Positions 27,088 through 36,600 of a stretch of 64,000 bases of DNA are shown here, piece after piece. The position numbers and the translations under genes were made by a program. The stretch lies in contig NZ_JAVKCH010000015.1 in assembly GCF_040222815.1 (NCBI RefSeq), positions 1 to 64,000 on the forward strand, written 5' to 3'. The notes under the pieces are model-generated. The model did no database searches, was not told the DNA's origin, and saw nothing but the letters and a program-made list of their open reading frames with translations. How positions within the stretch are numbered: position 1 is the stretch's first letter; every line of letters begins with the position of its first letter. Source of the stretch: Imperialibacter sp040222815 (GTDB lineage: Bacteria > Bacteroidota > Bacteroidia > Cytophagales > Cyclobacteriaceae).

Positions 27088-28176
27088 TCAGAGAAGCTCC
27101 TCTCCTTTTTTGTTTTTCACATCGTTGACAAACTCTCTGAATTTTGCTTCCTGGTCTTTTTTAACAATCATGAGCACATCCTCAAAATCTGCAACGAGGT
27201 AGCCTTCGAGGTCTTGTAGAATAACCAGCTTGTCCTTGTCCGTTTTGATGATGTTGCTGTGACTATCGTAAGAAAGTAGCTCTGCTCCCATCACAATATT
27301 CTCCTTGTCTTCCTTTTTTTGGTTGTCGTACAAAGAGCCCCATGAGCCAAGGTCCGACCATGCAAAATCACCGAGCACCACATAGACATCCTGCGCCTTT
27401 TCCATGATGCCGTAGTCGATGGATATGTTTCTACATTGCGTGTAGGCCTTGTCGATGTACTGCTGCTCGGTGTCGGTGTAATAATGCTCCATACCATCAT
27501 CAAAGGCCTCAGCCATTTCGGGCAAGCTATTCTCATATTCCTTGATGATAGTAGACGTTTTCCAAATAAAAATCCCCGCATTCCAGACAAAATCGCCACT
27601 TTCCAGAAACTTCTTCGCCCATTCCAACTCAGGCTTTTCCGTGAATGTTTTAACCTTCCTGGCTGCGCCAAATTTCTCTTCCGAATATTGAATATAGCCA
27701 TAGCCGGTTTCCGGCTTTGTTGGCTTAATGCCTATTGTAACCAGGTTGCCTTCTTTCTGAGCAGCGGCTATCCCGTCTTCTACCGTAGCAATGAACTTGT
27801 CTTCATTAAAAATTGCGTGGTCTGCCGGCGTGATTACCACTGTTGCATCAGGGTTTTTCTTGTGGATTTTATAGCACGCATACGCCACGCACGGAGCGGT
27901 ATTTCTTCGGGCCGGCTCAAGCAGTATTTGATCCTGCTGGAGGTCAGGCAATTGTTCCTTTACTAATTCAGCGTATTGTTGATTAGTGACGATCAATATG
28001 TTATCTTTGCCCGCCGTTTGCAGGAACCGGTTGTAGGTCATTTGTAAAAGTGACTGACCAGTACCAAATATGTCAAGAAATTGTTTTGGGCGCTTGTTTC
28101 TGCTATAGGGCCAAAACCTACTCCCTACGCCACCGGCCATAATTATTACAAAAGTTTGACTGCTGTTTCTGTCCAT
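27088..28176 (-). CDS. Mannose-1-phosphate guanylyltransferase
   Basis: A 362-residue nucleotidyltransferase that makes GDP-mannose from mannose-1-phosphate and GTP. The N-terminal signature is IIMAGGVGSRFWPYSRNKRP (residues 11-30), and PETGYGYIQ, FTEKPELEWAKKFLESG and FVWNAGIFIWKTSTI follow. It is the short form without the C-terminal phosphomannose isomerase domain. GDP-mannose would feed the polysaccharide locus at 1-13702 and other glycosylation. A good Bacteroidota promoter lies upstream at 28202-28231. Confidence 0.88.
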   Translation of the reverse strand: MDRNSSQTFVIIMAGGVGSRFWPYSRNKRPKQFLDIFGTGQSLLQMTYNRFLQTAGKDNILIVTNQQYAELVKEQLPDLQQDQILLEPARRNTAPCVAYACYKIHKKNPDATVVITPADHAIFNEDKFIATVEDGIAAAQKEGNLVTIGIKPTKPETGYGYIQYSEEKFGAARKVKTFTEKPELEWAKKFLESGDFVWNAGIFIWKTSTIIKEYENSLPEMAEAFDDGMEHYYTDTEQQYIDKAYTQCRNISIDYGIMEKAQDVYVVLGDFAWSDLGSWGSLYDNQKKEDKENIVMGAELLSYDSHSNIIKTDKDKLVILQDLEGYLVADFEDVLMIVKKDQEAKFREFVNDVKNKKGEELL

Positions 28177-28201
28177 TGCTTAGCTAAAACGTATTTCGTT
28201 G

Positions 28202-28231
28202 CAAATATAGGCTTTAAATACGGTCAGCAAA
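28202..28231 (-). promoter_or_regulatory. Bacteroidota-type promoter of the GDP-mannose gene
   Basis: On the minus strand TTTG (28231-28228) is followed after 18 bases by TATATTTG (28209-28202). This matches the Bacteroidota consensus TTG-N17-23-TAnnTTTG. The -7 element ends 25 bases before the ATG at 28176. Confidence 0.6.
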
Positions 28232-28405
28232 GGTCGTGGAATCATTAAAGAGCATGATGACGTTGTCATAAAACGACTGTGAGTGACGCCCATCACATCT
28301 TATAACTGATATTTGGAAAGTGAGAGTGTCATTTGAATTAAAATTAGTATATTCAATTGCTCAGCTAACTGTGTGTAAAAGCTGAAAAAGAAATTGCAGA
28401 GCCAT

Positions 28406-30589
28406 ATGATTGCGAGCCTGGAGGAACAATTAAAAGATAAGTTAAAAGAAGTTTTTGGGTACAGCAGTTTTCGAGGCACCCAGGAAGCGATCATCAAAAA
28501 TATACTTGACGGACGGAATACCTTCGTCATCATGCCAACCGGTGCTGGCAAATCACTTTGTTACCAGCTGCCAGCCCTGATCCTTGATGGTGCAGCCATT
28601 GTTATCTCACCTCTTATTGCCCTGATGAAAAATCAGGTCGATCAGCTGAATGCGGTGGGCGTCAATGCCCAGTTTCTCAACTCTACGTTGACCAAGACGG
28701 AAATGAACAGGGTAAAGAGAGAAACCCTGAGCGGAGAGGTACAACTACTTTATGTGGCACCTGAATCTCTTACCAAAGAAGAAAACATTGAGTTCCTCAA
28801 AAAAGCAAACATTTCTTTTGCAGCAATTGACGAGGCTCATTGTATCTCGGAGTGGGGCCATGACTTCAGGCCAGAGTACCGGAGGATCAAGCAGATTCTG
28901 GCTCAAATCAGCAACATGCCCGTGATTGCGCTGACTGCCACTGCTACTCCGAAGGTGCAAATTGATATTCAGAAGAACCTGCAAATGGAAGAGGCCGATA
29001 TTTTTAAGTCTTCTTTCAACAGAGAAAATCTATACTACGAGGTTCGCCCGAAGCAGCACACCAAGAAGCAACTGGTAAAGTTTGTAAAGTCGCAGAAAGG
29101 CAAATCTGGCATCGTCTACTGCCTGAGCCGAAAGAAAGTTGAAGAAATAGCCAACTTGCTTCAGGTGAATGATGTGAAAGCTGCTCCTTATCACGCCGGC
29201 CTTGATGCTGCAGTACGAATAAAGAATCAGGACGACTTCCTGAACGAAGAAGTAGATGTGATTGTGGCTACCATTGCTTTCGGCATGGGCATCGACAAGC
29301 CGGATGTTCGCTTTGTCGTGCATTATGACACTCCAAAATCATTGGAGGGATACTATCAGGAAACTGGCCGGGCCGGAAGAGATGGTCTGGAAGGTAACTG
29401 TATCATGTTCTACAGTTACAACGACATCATTAAGCTTGAGAAATTCAATAAGGACAAAACCGTTACTGAAAGAGACAACGCCAGAGTGCTGCTTGATGAA
29501 ATGGTGTCTTATGCTGAGTCATCACTTTGCAGAAGAAAGCAATTGCTTCATTACTTTGGCGAAAGCTACGACCATGACTGCAACTTTTGTGACAACTGCC
29601 TGAAACCAAGGGAAAAATTCGAAGGTGAGGAGTACGTTCAATGGGTACTGAGAGCGGCGATGGAAACCGGCGAAAGATTCAACCTGGCACACCTGGTCGA
29701 CGTGGTGAAAGGTACACCTTCACAATATGTAAAGAGCTACGGCCATGATGCGTTGTCCATTTTTGGCAAAGGAAAAGAACTGGAAGAAAGCCTCATCAAA
29801 TCTGTGGTTCGCCAGTCTTTGTTACTGGAGTTTCTTGAGAAAGACATCGAAAATATTGGCGTGTTGAAAGTAACCGCCAAGGGCAAGGACTTTATTGTGG
29901 ACCCTTTTGCTATCAAGCTCTCAAAAGACCACGAATACGACGTGGAAGTGACCGAGGAAGAAGAGGATGCAGAAAAAGTGCCTACCACAACCAAGGCCTA
30001 CGACGAAGCCCTCTTCGAAATGCTTAGAAATCTTCGGAAGAAGGTTGCGAAGCAAATGGACCTGCCACCATATGTCGTTTTTCAGGATCCTTCCCTTGAG
30101 GAAATGGCCACTATCTACCCGACCACCAAAGATGAGCTTGCCCAGATCAACGGAGTTGGTATGGGCAAGGTGGCAAAGTTTGGCAAGCCTTTTCTCGAAA
30201 CAATAGCCAAATATGTTGAAGAAAACGATATTGAAACTGCTTCGGACGTAGTAGTTAAATCAGCGGGACAGAAGTCGAAAATAAAAATCTTCATCATACA
30301 GCAAATTGACCGCAAGGTAGATTTGGAAGAGATTGCCGAAGCCAAGAGCATGGCCATGGAGGAGATCATCAACGAAATTGAACACATCTGCTATTCAGGC
30401 ACCAAGCTCAACCTTGAGTATTATATCGATCAGGTACTGGACGAGGACAGGCAAGACGACATCATCGACTATTTTATGAATGCTGAAACAGACAGCATAG
30501 CCGTTGCGCTGGAAGAGCTGGGCGACGACTATTCAGAGGAAGAGCTAAGACTTGTCCGTATAAAATTCCTTTCAGAATACGCCAATTAA
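28406..30589 (+). CDS. recQ: ATP-dependent DNA helicase RecQ
   Basis: A 727-residue RecQ helicase, which unwinds DNA 3' to 5' in recombinational repair. Walker A is MPTGAGKSLCYQLPA near residue 46, the DEAH box is IDEAHCISEWGHDFRPEY near residue 147, and motif VI includes QETGRAGRDG. The zinc-binding cysteines lie in CRRKQLLHYFG and CNFCDNC near residue 390. An HRDC domain follows at about 525-605, with an additional helical C-terminal domain of about 100 residues seen in long RecQ forms. ATG at 28406 is preferred over TTG at 28394. Confidence 0.93.
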   Translation: MIASLEEQLKDKLKEVFGYSSFRGTQEAIIKNILDGRNTFVIMPTGAGKSLCYQLPALILDGAAIVISPLIALMKNQVDQLNAVGVNAQFLNSTLTKTEMNRVKRETLSGEVQLLYVAPESLTKEENIEFLKKANISFAAIDEAHCISEWGHDFRPEYRRIKQILAQISNMPVIALTATATPKVQIDIQKNLQMEEADIFKSSFNRENLYYEVRPKQHTKKQLVKFVKSQKGKSGIVYCLSRKKVEEIANLLQVNDVKAAPYHAGLDAAVRIKNQDDFLNEEVDVIVATIAFGMGIDKPDVRFVVHYDTPKSLEGYYQETGRAGRDGLEGNCIMFYSYNDIIKLEKFNKDKTVTERDNARVLLDEMVSYAESSLCRRKQLLHYFGESYDHDCNFCDNCLKPREKFEGEEYVQWVLRAAMETGERFNLAHLVDVVKGTPSQYVKSYGHDALSIFGKGKELEESLIKSVVRQSLLLEFLEKDIENIGVLKVTAKGKDFIVDPFAIKLSKDHEYDVEVTEEEEDAEKVPTTTKAYDEALFEMLRNLRKKVAKQMDLPPYVVFQDPSLEEMATIYPTTKDELAQINGVGMGKVAKFGKPFLETIAKYVEENDIETASDVVVKSAGQKSKIKIFIIQQIDRKVDLEEIAEAKSMAMEEIINEIEHICYSGTKLNLEYYIDQVLDEDRQDDIIDYFMNAETDSIAVALEELGDDYSEEELRLVRIKFLSEYAN

Positions 30590-30641
30590 TTGGTGCATCG
30601 CCTCCTCCTTCTTAAGTTTGTCGGCTAAACAATTCATCACT

Positions 30642-31928
30642 ATGAACATAGCCGTCATTGGTTCAGGAGGAAGAGAACACGCACTTTCATGGAAAATTTC
30701 TCAAAGCCCGAAGTGTGATAATCTCTTTATCGTACCAGGCAACGCCGGCACTTTATCGGTTGGCACCAATGTCTCGCTTTCCACCACCGACTTTCCTGCG
30801 ATAGCCGAATGGGCACTGAAGGAGAAAATAGAACTGATCATAGTTGGCCCTGAAGAACCCCTTGTAAAAGGCTTTCGGGATTACTTCGAAACAAGAAAAG
30901 ACCTCGCTCACATAGCCATTGTAGGGCCCGGAGCCGCCGGCGCTGCGCTTGAAGGCAGCAAGGACGTTTCCAAGCAGTTTATGCTGAAACACGGCATTCC
31001 CACCGCCAGAGCGAAAACCATTATCGCCGACAACCTTTCCGAGGGCTTTCAATTTCTCGATTCTCTTCAACCTCCCTATGTACTAAAAGCAGACGGACTG
31101 GCCGCAGGCAAGGGTGTAATCATCACAAGCGACCTTACGAAGGCGAAAGACAGGCTCAGGTTCATGATTGAAGAGGCCGAATTTGGCGAAGCCAGCAGAA
31201 AAGTGCTGATCGAAGAGTTTCTGGATGGTATTGAGCTTTCGGTTTTTGTGCTGACCGACGGAAAAGACTATATCATTCTGCCTGAGGCTAAGGACTATAA
31301 AAGAATTGGTGATGGCGATACCGGCCCAAACACAGGTGGTATGGGAGCTGTTTCCCCAGTGCCGTTTGCTCCAGGCGAGTTTTTGAAAAAGGTGGAGGAA
31401 AAAGTAGTGAAGCCAACTGTTGACGGGCTGAGGAAAGACAAAATTGACTACAAGGGCTTTATTTTCATTGGTTTGATGAACGTGGGCGGCGAACCGTATG
31501 TGATCGAATACAACGTGAGAATGGGCGACCCCGAGACCCAGGTGGTTATTCCACGGATCAAATCAGATCTTGTTGACTTGCTGTTGGCCACAGGACAGGG
31601 CAAGCTAAAAGGCCAATCGTTTGAAGTTAGACCTGATTTTGCAACGACGGTGGTGATGGTGGCAGGAGGTTATCCTTCAGGATATGTGAAAGGAAAGCCG
31701 ATTACTGGCTTGACTGGTAAATACGACTCGGAAGTGTTCCATGCCGGCACAAAAATCTCCGGCGACGACGTTGTTACCAATGGCGGCAGGGTGTTGGCCA
31801 TTACCAGCTTTGGGAGCTCGATTCAGGAAGCAGTTAGCAAAAGTTATAAAACGATAGATAGTATTACGTGGGATCAGGCCAATTTCAGAAAGGATATCGG
31901 TCAGGACCTGGTAAAGTACAATGGATAG
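30642..31928 (+). CDS. purD: Phosphoribosylamine-glycine ligase
   Basis: A 428-residue GAR synthetase, the second step of purine synthesis. The start NIAVIGSGGREHALSW is diagnostic. The ATP-grasp domain shows KADGLAAGKGVIIT and PEAKDYKRIGDGDTGPNTGG, and the metal-binding part is EYNVRMGDPETQ. Length fits the family when the ATG at 30642 is used rather than a TTG 24 bases upstream. No purine riboswitch or other pur gene was seen nearby. Confidence 0.93.
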   Translation: MNIAVIGSGGREHALSWKISQSPKCDNLFIVPGNAGTLSVGTNVSLSTTDFPAIAEWALKEKIELIIVGPEEPLVKGFRDYFETRKDLAHIAIVGPGAAGAALEGSKDVSKQFMLKHGIPTARAKTIIADNLSEGFQFLDSLQPPYVLKADGLAAGKGVIITSDLTKAKDRLRFMIEEAEFGEASRKVLIEEFLDGIELSVFVLTDGKDYIILPEAKDYKRIGDGDTGPNTGGMGAVSPVPFAPGEFLKKVEEKVVKPTVDGLRKDKIDYKGFIFIGLMNVGGEPYVIEYNVRMGDPETQVVIPRIKSDLVDLLLATGQGKLKGQSFEVRPDFATTVVMVAGGYPSGYVKGKPITGLTGKYDSEVFHAGTKISGDDVVTNGGRVLAITSFGSSIQEAVSKSYKTIDSITWDQANFRKDIGQDLVKYNG

Positions 31929-31966
31929 CAGGTATTGTTAGCACCTGATGGTTTTGAAATTATTTT

Positions 31967-31974
31967 TATATTTG
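31967..31974 (+). promoter_or_regulatory. -7 element upstream of the ricT-gldH pair
   Basis: TATATTTG fits TAnnTTTG exactly and ends 28 bases before the ATG of the PSP1 gene. No TTG occurs at the expected distance upstream, so only the -7 element supports a promoter. Confidence 0.4.
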
Positions 31975-32002
31975 AGAAGAGCTAACATAAAATTGCTTAG
32001 AG

Positions 32003-33169
32003 ATGGGATGTAGCACATGCAGTAGTGTAACTACCGCAGATGGTAAAGTGGCTGGTTGCAAAAGCAATGGTGGCTGCTCAACAGGTGGTTGCAATAAAAT
32101 GAACGTTTTTGACTGGCTTTCCAATATGGACATGCCAGCTTTAGATAAATTTGACATTGTTGAAGTACGATTTAAGAACGGCAGAAAGGACTTTTTTCGA
32201 AATAATGAAAACCTGCCTATCGTTACCGGCGATGCCGTTGTAGTAGATGTTCCGAACGGCCACCATATTGGCTACGTTTCTCTCCAGGGAGAGCTTGTTC
32301 GGCTTCAAATGCAGAAGAAAAAAGTGGCTAATGACAGTGAGGTAAAGAATATCTACCGAATTGCCACTCAAAAAGACCTGGAAAAATTCGAACAGGTTCA
32401 GGCCAGGGATCTCCCAACCCTCTTTCGTACAAGAGAAATCATCAGGGAGCTCAAATTGGAAATGAAGCTGACCGATATTGAATATCAGGCTGATAATACT
32501 AAAGCGACATTTTATTATTCGGCTGACGACAGGGTCGATTTCCGTGAGTTAATCAAGCTATTAGCCGCCGAGTTTAAAATTCGGGTAGAAATGCGCCAAA
32601 TCAGCTTGAGACAGGAAGCCGGCCGACTCGGTGGAATAGGTGTTTGTGGCAGAGAGCTATGCTGCTCCACCTGGCTCTCTGAATTCAAGAGCGTGTCCAC
32701 CTCCGCAGCCCGCTACCAGAATTTGTCGCTCAACCCAAGCAAACTTTCCGGGCAATGCGGCAGGCTGAAGTGCTGCCTTAATTACGAGCTCGACACCTAC
32801 ATGGAAGCGCTTGAAGGTATTCCAGAAATTGAAGCCCCACTGCTCACTGCCCGTGGTGAAGCCTCACTGCAGAAGACGGATATTTTCCGAAAAACCATGT
32901 GGTTCGGCTATAGAGATGAAAACACCTGGTATCCTTTAGACGTCGAGAGGGTAAAGGTTATTCTGGAAATGAACAAGAAAGGGCAAAAGCCCGACACGCT
33001 GGCTGTAGACAAAGAAGACACTGGAAGAGATGCCAACCAGGCTCTCAACAGCGACCTGGTGAACCTTGACAAGAAATTTGGTGGGCAAGGCAGCGGCAAA
33101 AAGAAGAAAAAGAACAAAAAACGATTCAAGAATCGTAACCGGGGTCAAAACAATCAACCACAACAATAG
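32003..33169 (+). CDS. PSP1 domain protein, RicT (YaaT) homologue
   Basis: A 388-residue PSP1 family protein. The core (about residues 50-320) contains GHHIGYVSLQGELVRLQMQ, YYSADDRVDFRELIKLL and the cysteine pairs GVCGRELCCSTWLSEFKSV and SGQCGRLKCCLNYELD. In Bacillus the RicT protein joins an Fe-S complex that controls RNase Y-dependent RNA maturation. The first 32 residues add six cysteines (MGCSTCSS, GCKSNGGCSTGGC), which could bind metal or an Fe-S cluster. The C-terminal 30 residues are strongly basic (GKKKKKNKKRFKNRNRG), as in RNA-binding tails. gldH follows with no gap. Confidence 0.85.
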   Translation: MGCSTCSSVTTADGKVAGCKSNGGCSTGGCNKMNVFDWLSNMDMPALDKFDIVEVRFKNGRKDFFRNNENLPIVTGDAVVVDVPNGHHIGYVSLQGELVRLQMQKKKVANDSEVKNIYRIATQKDLEKFEQVQARDLPTLFRTREIIRELKLEMKLTDIEYQADNTKATFYYSADDRVDFRELIKLLAAEFKIRVEMRQISLRQEAGRLGGIGVCGRELCCSTWLSEFKSVSTSAARYQNLSLNPSKLSGQCGRLKCCLNYELDTYMEALEGIPEIEAPLLTARGEASLQKTDIFRKTMWFGYRDENTWYPLDVERVKVILEMNKKGQKPDTLAVDKEDTGRDANQALNSDLVNLDKKFGGQGSGKKKKKNKKRFKNRNRGQNNQPQQ

Positions 33170-33673
33170 ATGAGGACATCATTATCGGGAAGCAACCTTG
33201 GCGGCCTCATTTGCCTGTCAGCAGGTTTGATATTCCTCTTGTCATCATGCAGTGATTCAAGGATTTATGATGAGTACCACGACTTTGATGAAAATGTGTG
33301 GCACATGGATTCTACAGAGAAATTTACTTTTACTGTAGATACGACAGCAGACCAGTTTCAGCTTTCTTACCTGGTCAGAAACACTGCAGACTACTCGTAC
33401 TACAACCTCTATCTCAAGTTCACCCTTGAAGACTCCCTTCATCAAGTGATCGAAAGTCAGATGCAGGAGGTTATTTTGTTTGACCCTAAAACCGGGAAGC
33501 CCTACGGCAGTGGGCTGGGAGATTTATTTTCTCATGAGTTTCCTGCCATCAGTGGCTTCACATTTCCTTACAAAGGGAAGTTCACCTTTTCAGTTCAGCA
33601 ATACATGAGGGTGGAAAGCCTGGCGGGCATTCAGTCTCTTGGATTGAAAGTTGAAAGAGTTGAACAAGAATAA
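33170..33673 (+). CDS. gldH: Gliding motility lipoprotein GldH
   Basis: A 167-residue lipoprotein with signal peptide and lipobox LIFLLSSC (cysteine near residue 27), followed by SRIYDEYHDFDENVWHMDST, a start typical of GldH. The rest is a beta-rich domain with YLVRNTADYSYYNLYL and GLGDLFSHEF. GldH is needed for gliding in Flavobacterium, where it supports GldJ in the type IX secretion and gliding machinery. The ATG is immediately after the stop of the RicT-like gene. The stop lies four bases from the stop of the convergent helicase gene. Confidence 0.88.
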   Translation: MRTSLSGSNLGGLICLSAGLIFLLSSCSDSRIYDEYHDFDENVWHMDSTEKFTFTVDTTADQFQLSYLVRNTADYSYYNLYLKFTLEDSLHQVIESQMQEVILFDPKTGKPYGSGLGDLFSHEFPAISGFTFPYKGKFTFSVQQYMRVESLAGIQSLGLKVERVEQE

Positions 33674-33677
33674 CTGG

Positions 33678-36600
33678 TTACTCGATTTGCCCGATAAACT
33701 TGTAGAGTCGCTCTTCGGCACCTTCTGGGTCAATCCAAAACTCCCTGGAATAAAACTGAGTAGATCTCCATTTTTTATCCATCAACAAAGTGTGCCGGTA
33801 TACATAGGTATCTTTTGCTGAAATACTGTTGAAGTAAGTGTCGTCATCCGTAAAAATGAGACCCAGAAATTCTTCCCTTTTCTTGACTGTGAGGTCAGCA
33901 AAATTCAGGTCCTCGGTCATGGATATATTTCGCATTTGAGGCACAGTCTCCAACCACTTTGTCATTCTCGATTTGAGGTACCAATGCTGCGAGAAGGTAG
34001 GCTCTTTAGGCGCATACGGCCTGAACTCCCCGTTTGAAACAGCAAAAGCGTACCCCAGGTATTTTCTCAGCATCTTAGGCCCCTCATTTCTTAAGCCATC
34101 AACGTTTAGCTGATGAGGCAAAATGCTGCTAACGACGAAAATCTGTTCTTTCGCCCTGGTCACGGCCACATTCAGCCGGTTTTCGCCGCCCTCAAGGTTG
34201 AGCGAGCCAAACTTCATCTGAAGCTTCCCTTTGGCATCGGGTGCATAGCCAATGGTGAAAATAATAATGTCTCTTTCATCGCCCTGCACATTTTCAATGT
34301 TCTTCACAAACAGCGAGTCAGGCAGCAGCTTTTTATGATCTGCCTGATATGTGTCCAGCAAGTCCAAAATATGCGACTGTTGAGCGGCGTTGAAAGTAAC
34401 CACGCCAATGCTTTTGTCCGGGGACTTTTTAAGGCAACTAACAATCAAGTCCACGACTCTTGCAGCCTCTTCCTCGTTTCGGCTGCTTTCCCATATCCCA
34501 TCCACTTTTTCGTAGGAAATGGCAGGCTTAGCCTCGTTGATTACCTCAAAATGTGGCACTAGTTGTAGCTTGCCTTTGTAAAAATAGTGGTTACTGAAGT
34601 CGATCAGGTCGAGCGAACGGCTGCGATAGTGCCCCTGCAAAGAAACCTGGTTCAGGTGCTGCCTCGCAAGTGTCAGCAAAGAATCCGCCTCAAGGGCTAT
34701 TTCCTCCTCCTCTTCGCTTTGCTCCCACCTTATTTTATAGAGATCATTGGGCTGCAACTGCTTATCGTCTCCAGACACTACCACTTGCTTGCCCCGGTAC
34801 ATAGCAGCCAGACCATTTTCCACAAAACACTGGGAAGCCTCATCAAAAATGACAAGGTCAAATATCTCATCCAGCTGAAAAATAGCAGAAGCTGCCTCAG
34901 GAGATGTAAGCCAGCAGGGCACCAACCTGAACGCCTCAGCCGACATGTGAGCCAAAAGCCTCCTGATAGGCCAAACTCGCTTCTTTTTGGTGACCTGGTG
35001 CTGCAGGTCACGGTAAGTGATAGGGTTGTTGAGCCGGTTATACTCCACTTCGCTGTACGTCTTTTCCCTAATCCTCAATAAAAGTATATCGCCGCTCAGC
35101 TGGTTCTTCTTCAACACCGCCTCCTGAAGTTCTTTCGTCAAAGTGTCTAATTTCAGAGAAGACACTGCTCTCAAAATAGGATATTTGGTTTCAATGTGGT
35201 CGATCCATTGAAGATTGAGGCTATTCTCAAAAATCTCATTCCACTCCTTTTCGTCCCAGTCAGGTGAAATTTCCTCGAGCTTCTCAAAAATCTGGTTTTC
35301 ATAGGGTAGTACGCTATCCAGCAGCTTATCGTATTCCACCAGGCTATCGAAATCCTTGTCGAGCCGCTTGAGCAACTCCTCTGCATACCCTTTCTTTCCG
35401 ATAATCATTTTGACCTGCTTCGGCGTGAAGTATCCCTGCCACTGCTCCCATTTCAATGGAATCTCCTCCAAAGCTTCAAATGATCGATCAGTGAGCTCCT
35501 TCAGCTCTTCGAAAGTGTAGTTTTTTGGGTTGACTACTTTTGCAACCGGCCTCAGCGAGCTGAAAATCATCTTTGCGTTGATTGCCCTTCTTACAAAGAA
35601 AAACCAGTTTTGCAGATCTATCTTCGACATGGCATTCGGCGGATTCAATATCCATTCGCTGGTTCTTAACTTGGTGAGGTTGTGTTCCAGATTCAGGCGG
35701 CTGTCTACCATGATCATCAGCTCTTCAAACCCCTTTTTATTGCTCTCCAGGTTATTGGCTACCAGCACCCGGGAAATAAACACTTTGTCTTTAGAAAAGA
35801 ATTTCCACCTGAACCAGCTAAAAAGTCCCTTTCTCGCCTTCCTTCCCCTTTCGAGGGCTTCCTGCAGCCTGCCTAACTCGCTGCCCGGGGTTGACAATTC
35901 AGGGCCCAGCCCCTTGTAGCACTCCATCAATATCCGCTCGTTATTGGCCAGCCAAAGGGCGTCTGTTTCACTATCGGGGTAAGCCGACATGTGCACAAAA
36001 GTTTCGTACACAGTCTTGTCATTGATGAGAGAAAACATCTCTTTTACCTGCCCCCGGCGCTCCAGCATGTCCTGGCACTCATCGAAGCTCAATGCCTCAC
36101 CCAAGGCCTCTTTAGACCTTGTGGCTAAGGCTTGATTGAACTTGAGAATTTCAGCTACCAACTCCTTTACCCGCCCAAGCTCCGCCACCCCAAAATGGCT
36201 AAACGACACCCGGTCTACCCAGGGGTGCGCTTCCGTGCGGAAGACTGAAGAATACTTAACATAATAGCCAATCTTGCGTTGGAAGGCCTCCAATTTCTCG
36301 TAGGTAAAATATTTATATTCCTGCTTGAGGGTTATGGTTCTCCCTTTGAGGTCAGATGAGAGATAAAGTTCTTTCACAGATTTGCCTGACTCTTTATCGT
36401 CAAACAAAGCTTGCTTAAACTCATTGAGCTCTTCCGAAATCTGGTCTATTTTTCTGCTTACCTGGGTAAACTCTCGTTCCAGCTGAATAGCGTCCAGAGA
36501 GTTGTTTTTAAGCTTATACTCATCAAGTCGTTCAATTTGGGAGGCTAGCTGCTCGTAAATTTCCTTTCTGTCATTTTTGAAATCGTGCACGAGCGCTACA

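Noticed and set aside
30590..30641. Purine riboswitch before purD
   Set aside because: The spacer to recQ is only about 50 bases and no conserved aptamer-like fold can be drawn.
34113..35081. Long open frames on the plus strand opposite the SF1 helicase
   Set aside because: They lie entirely antisense to a well-supported helicase with all motifs, have no family signature, and reflect codon bias of the real gene.
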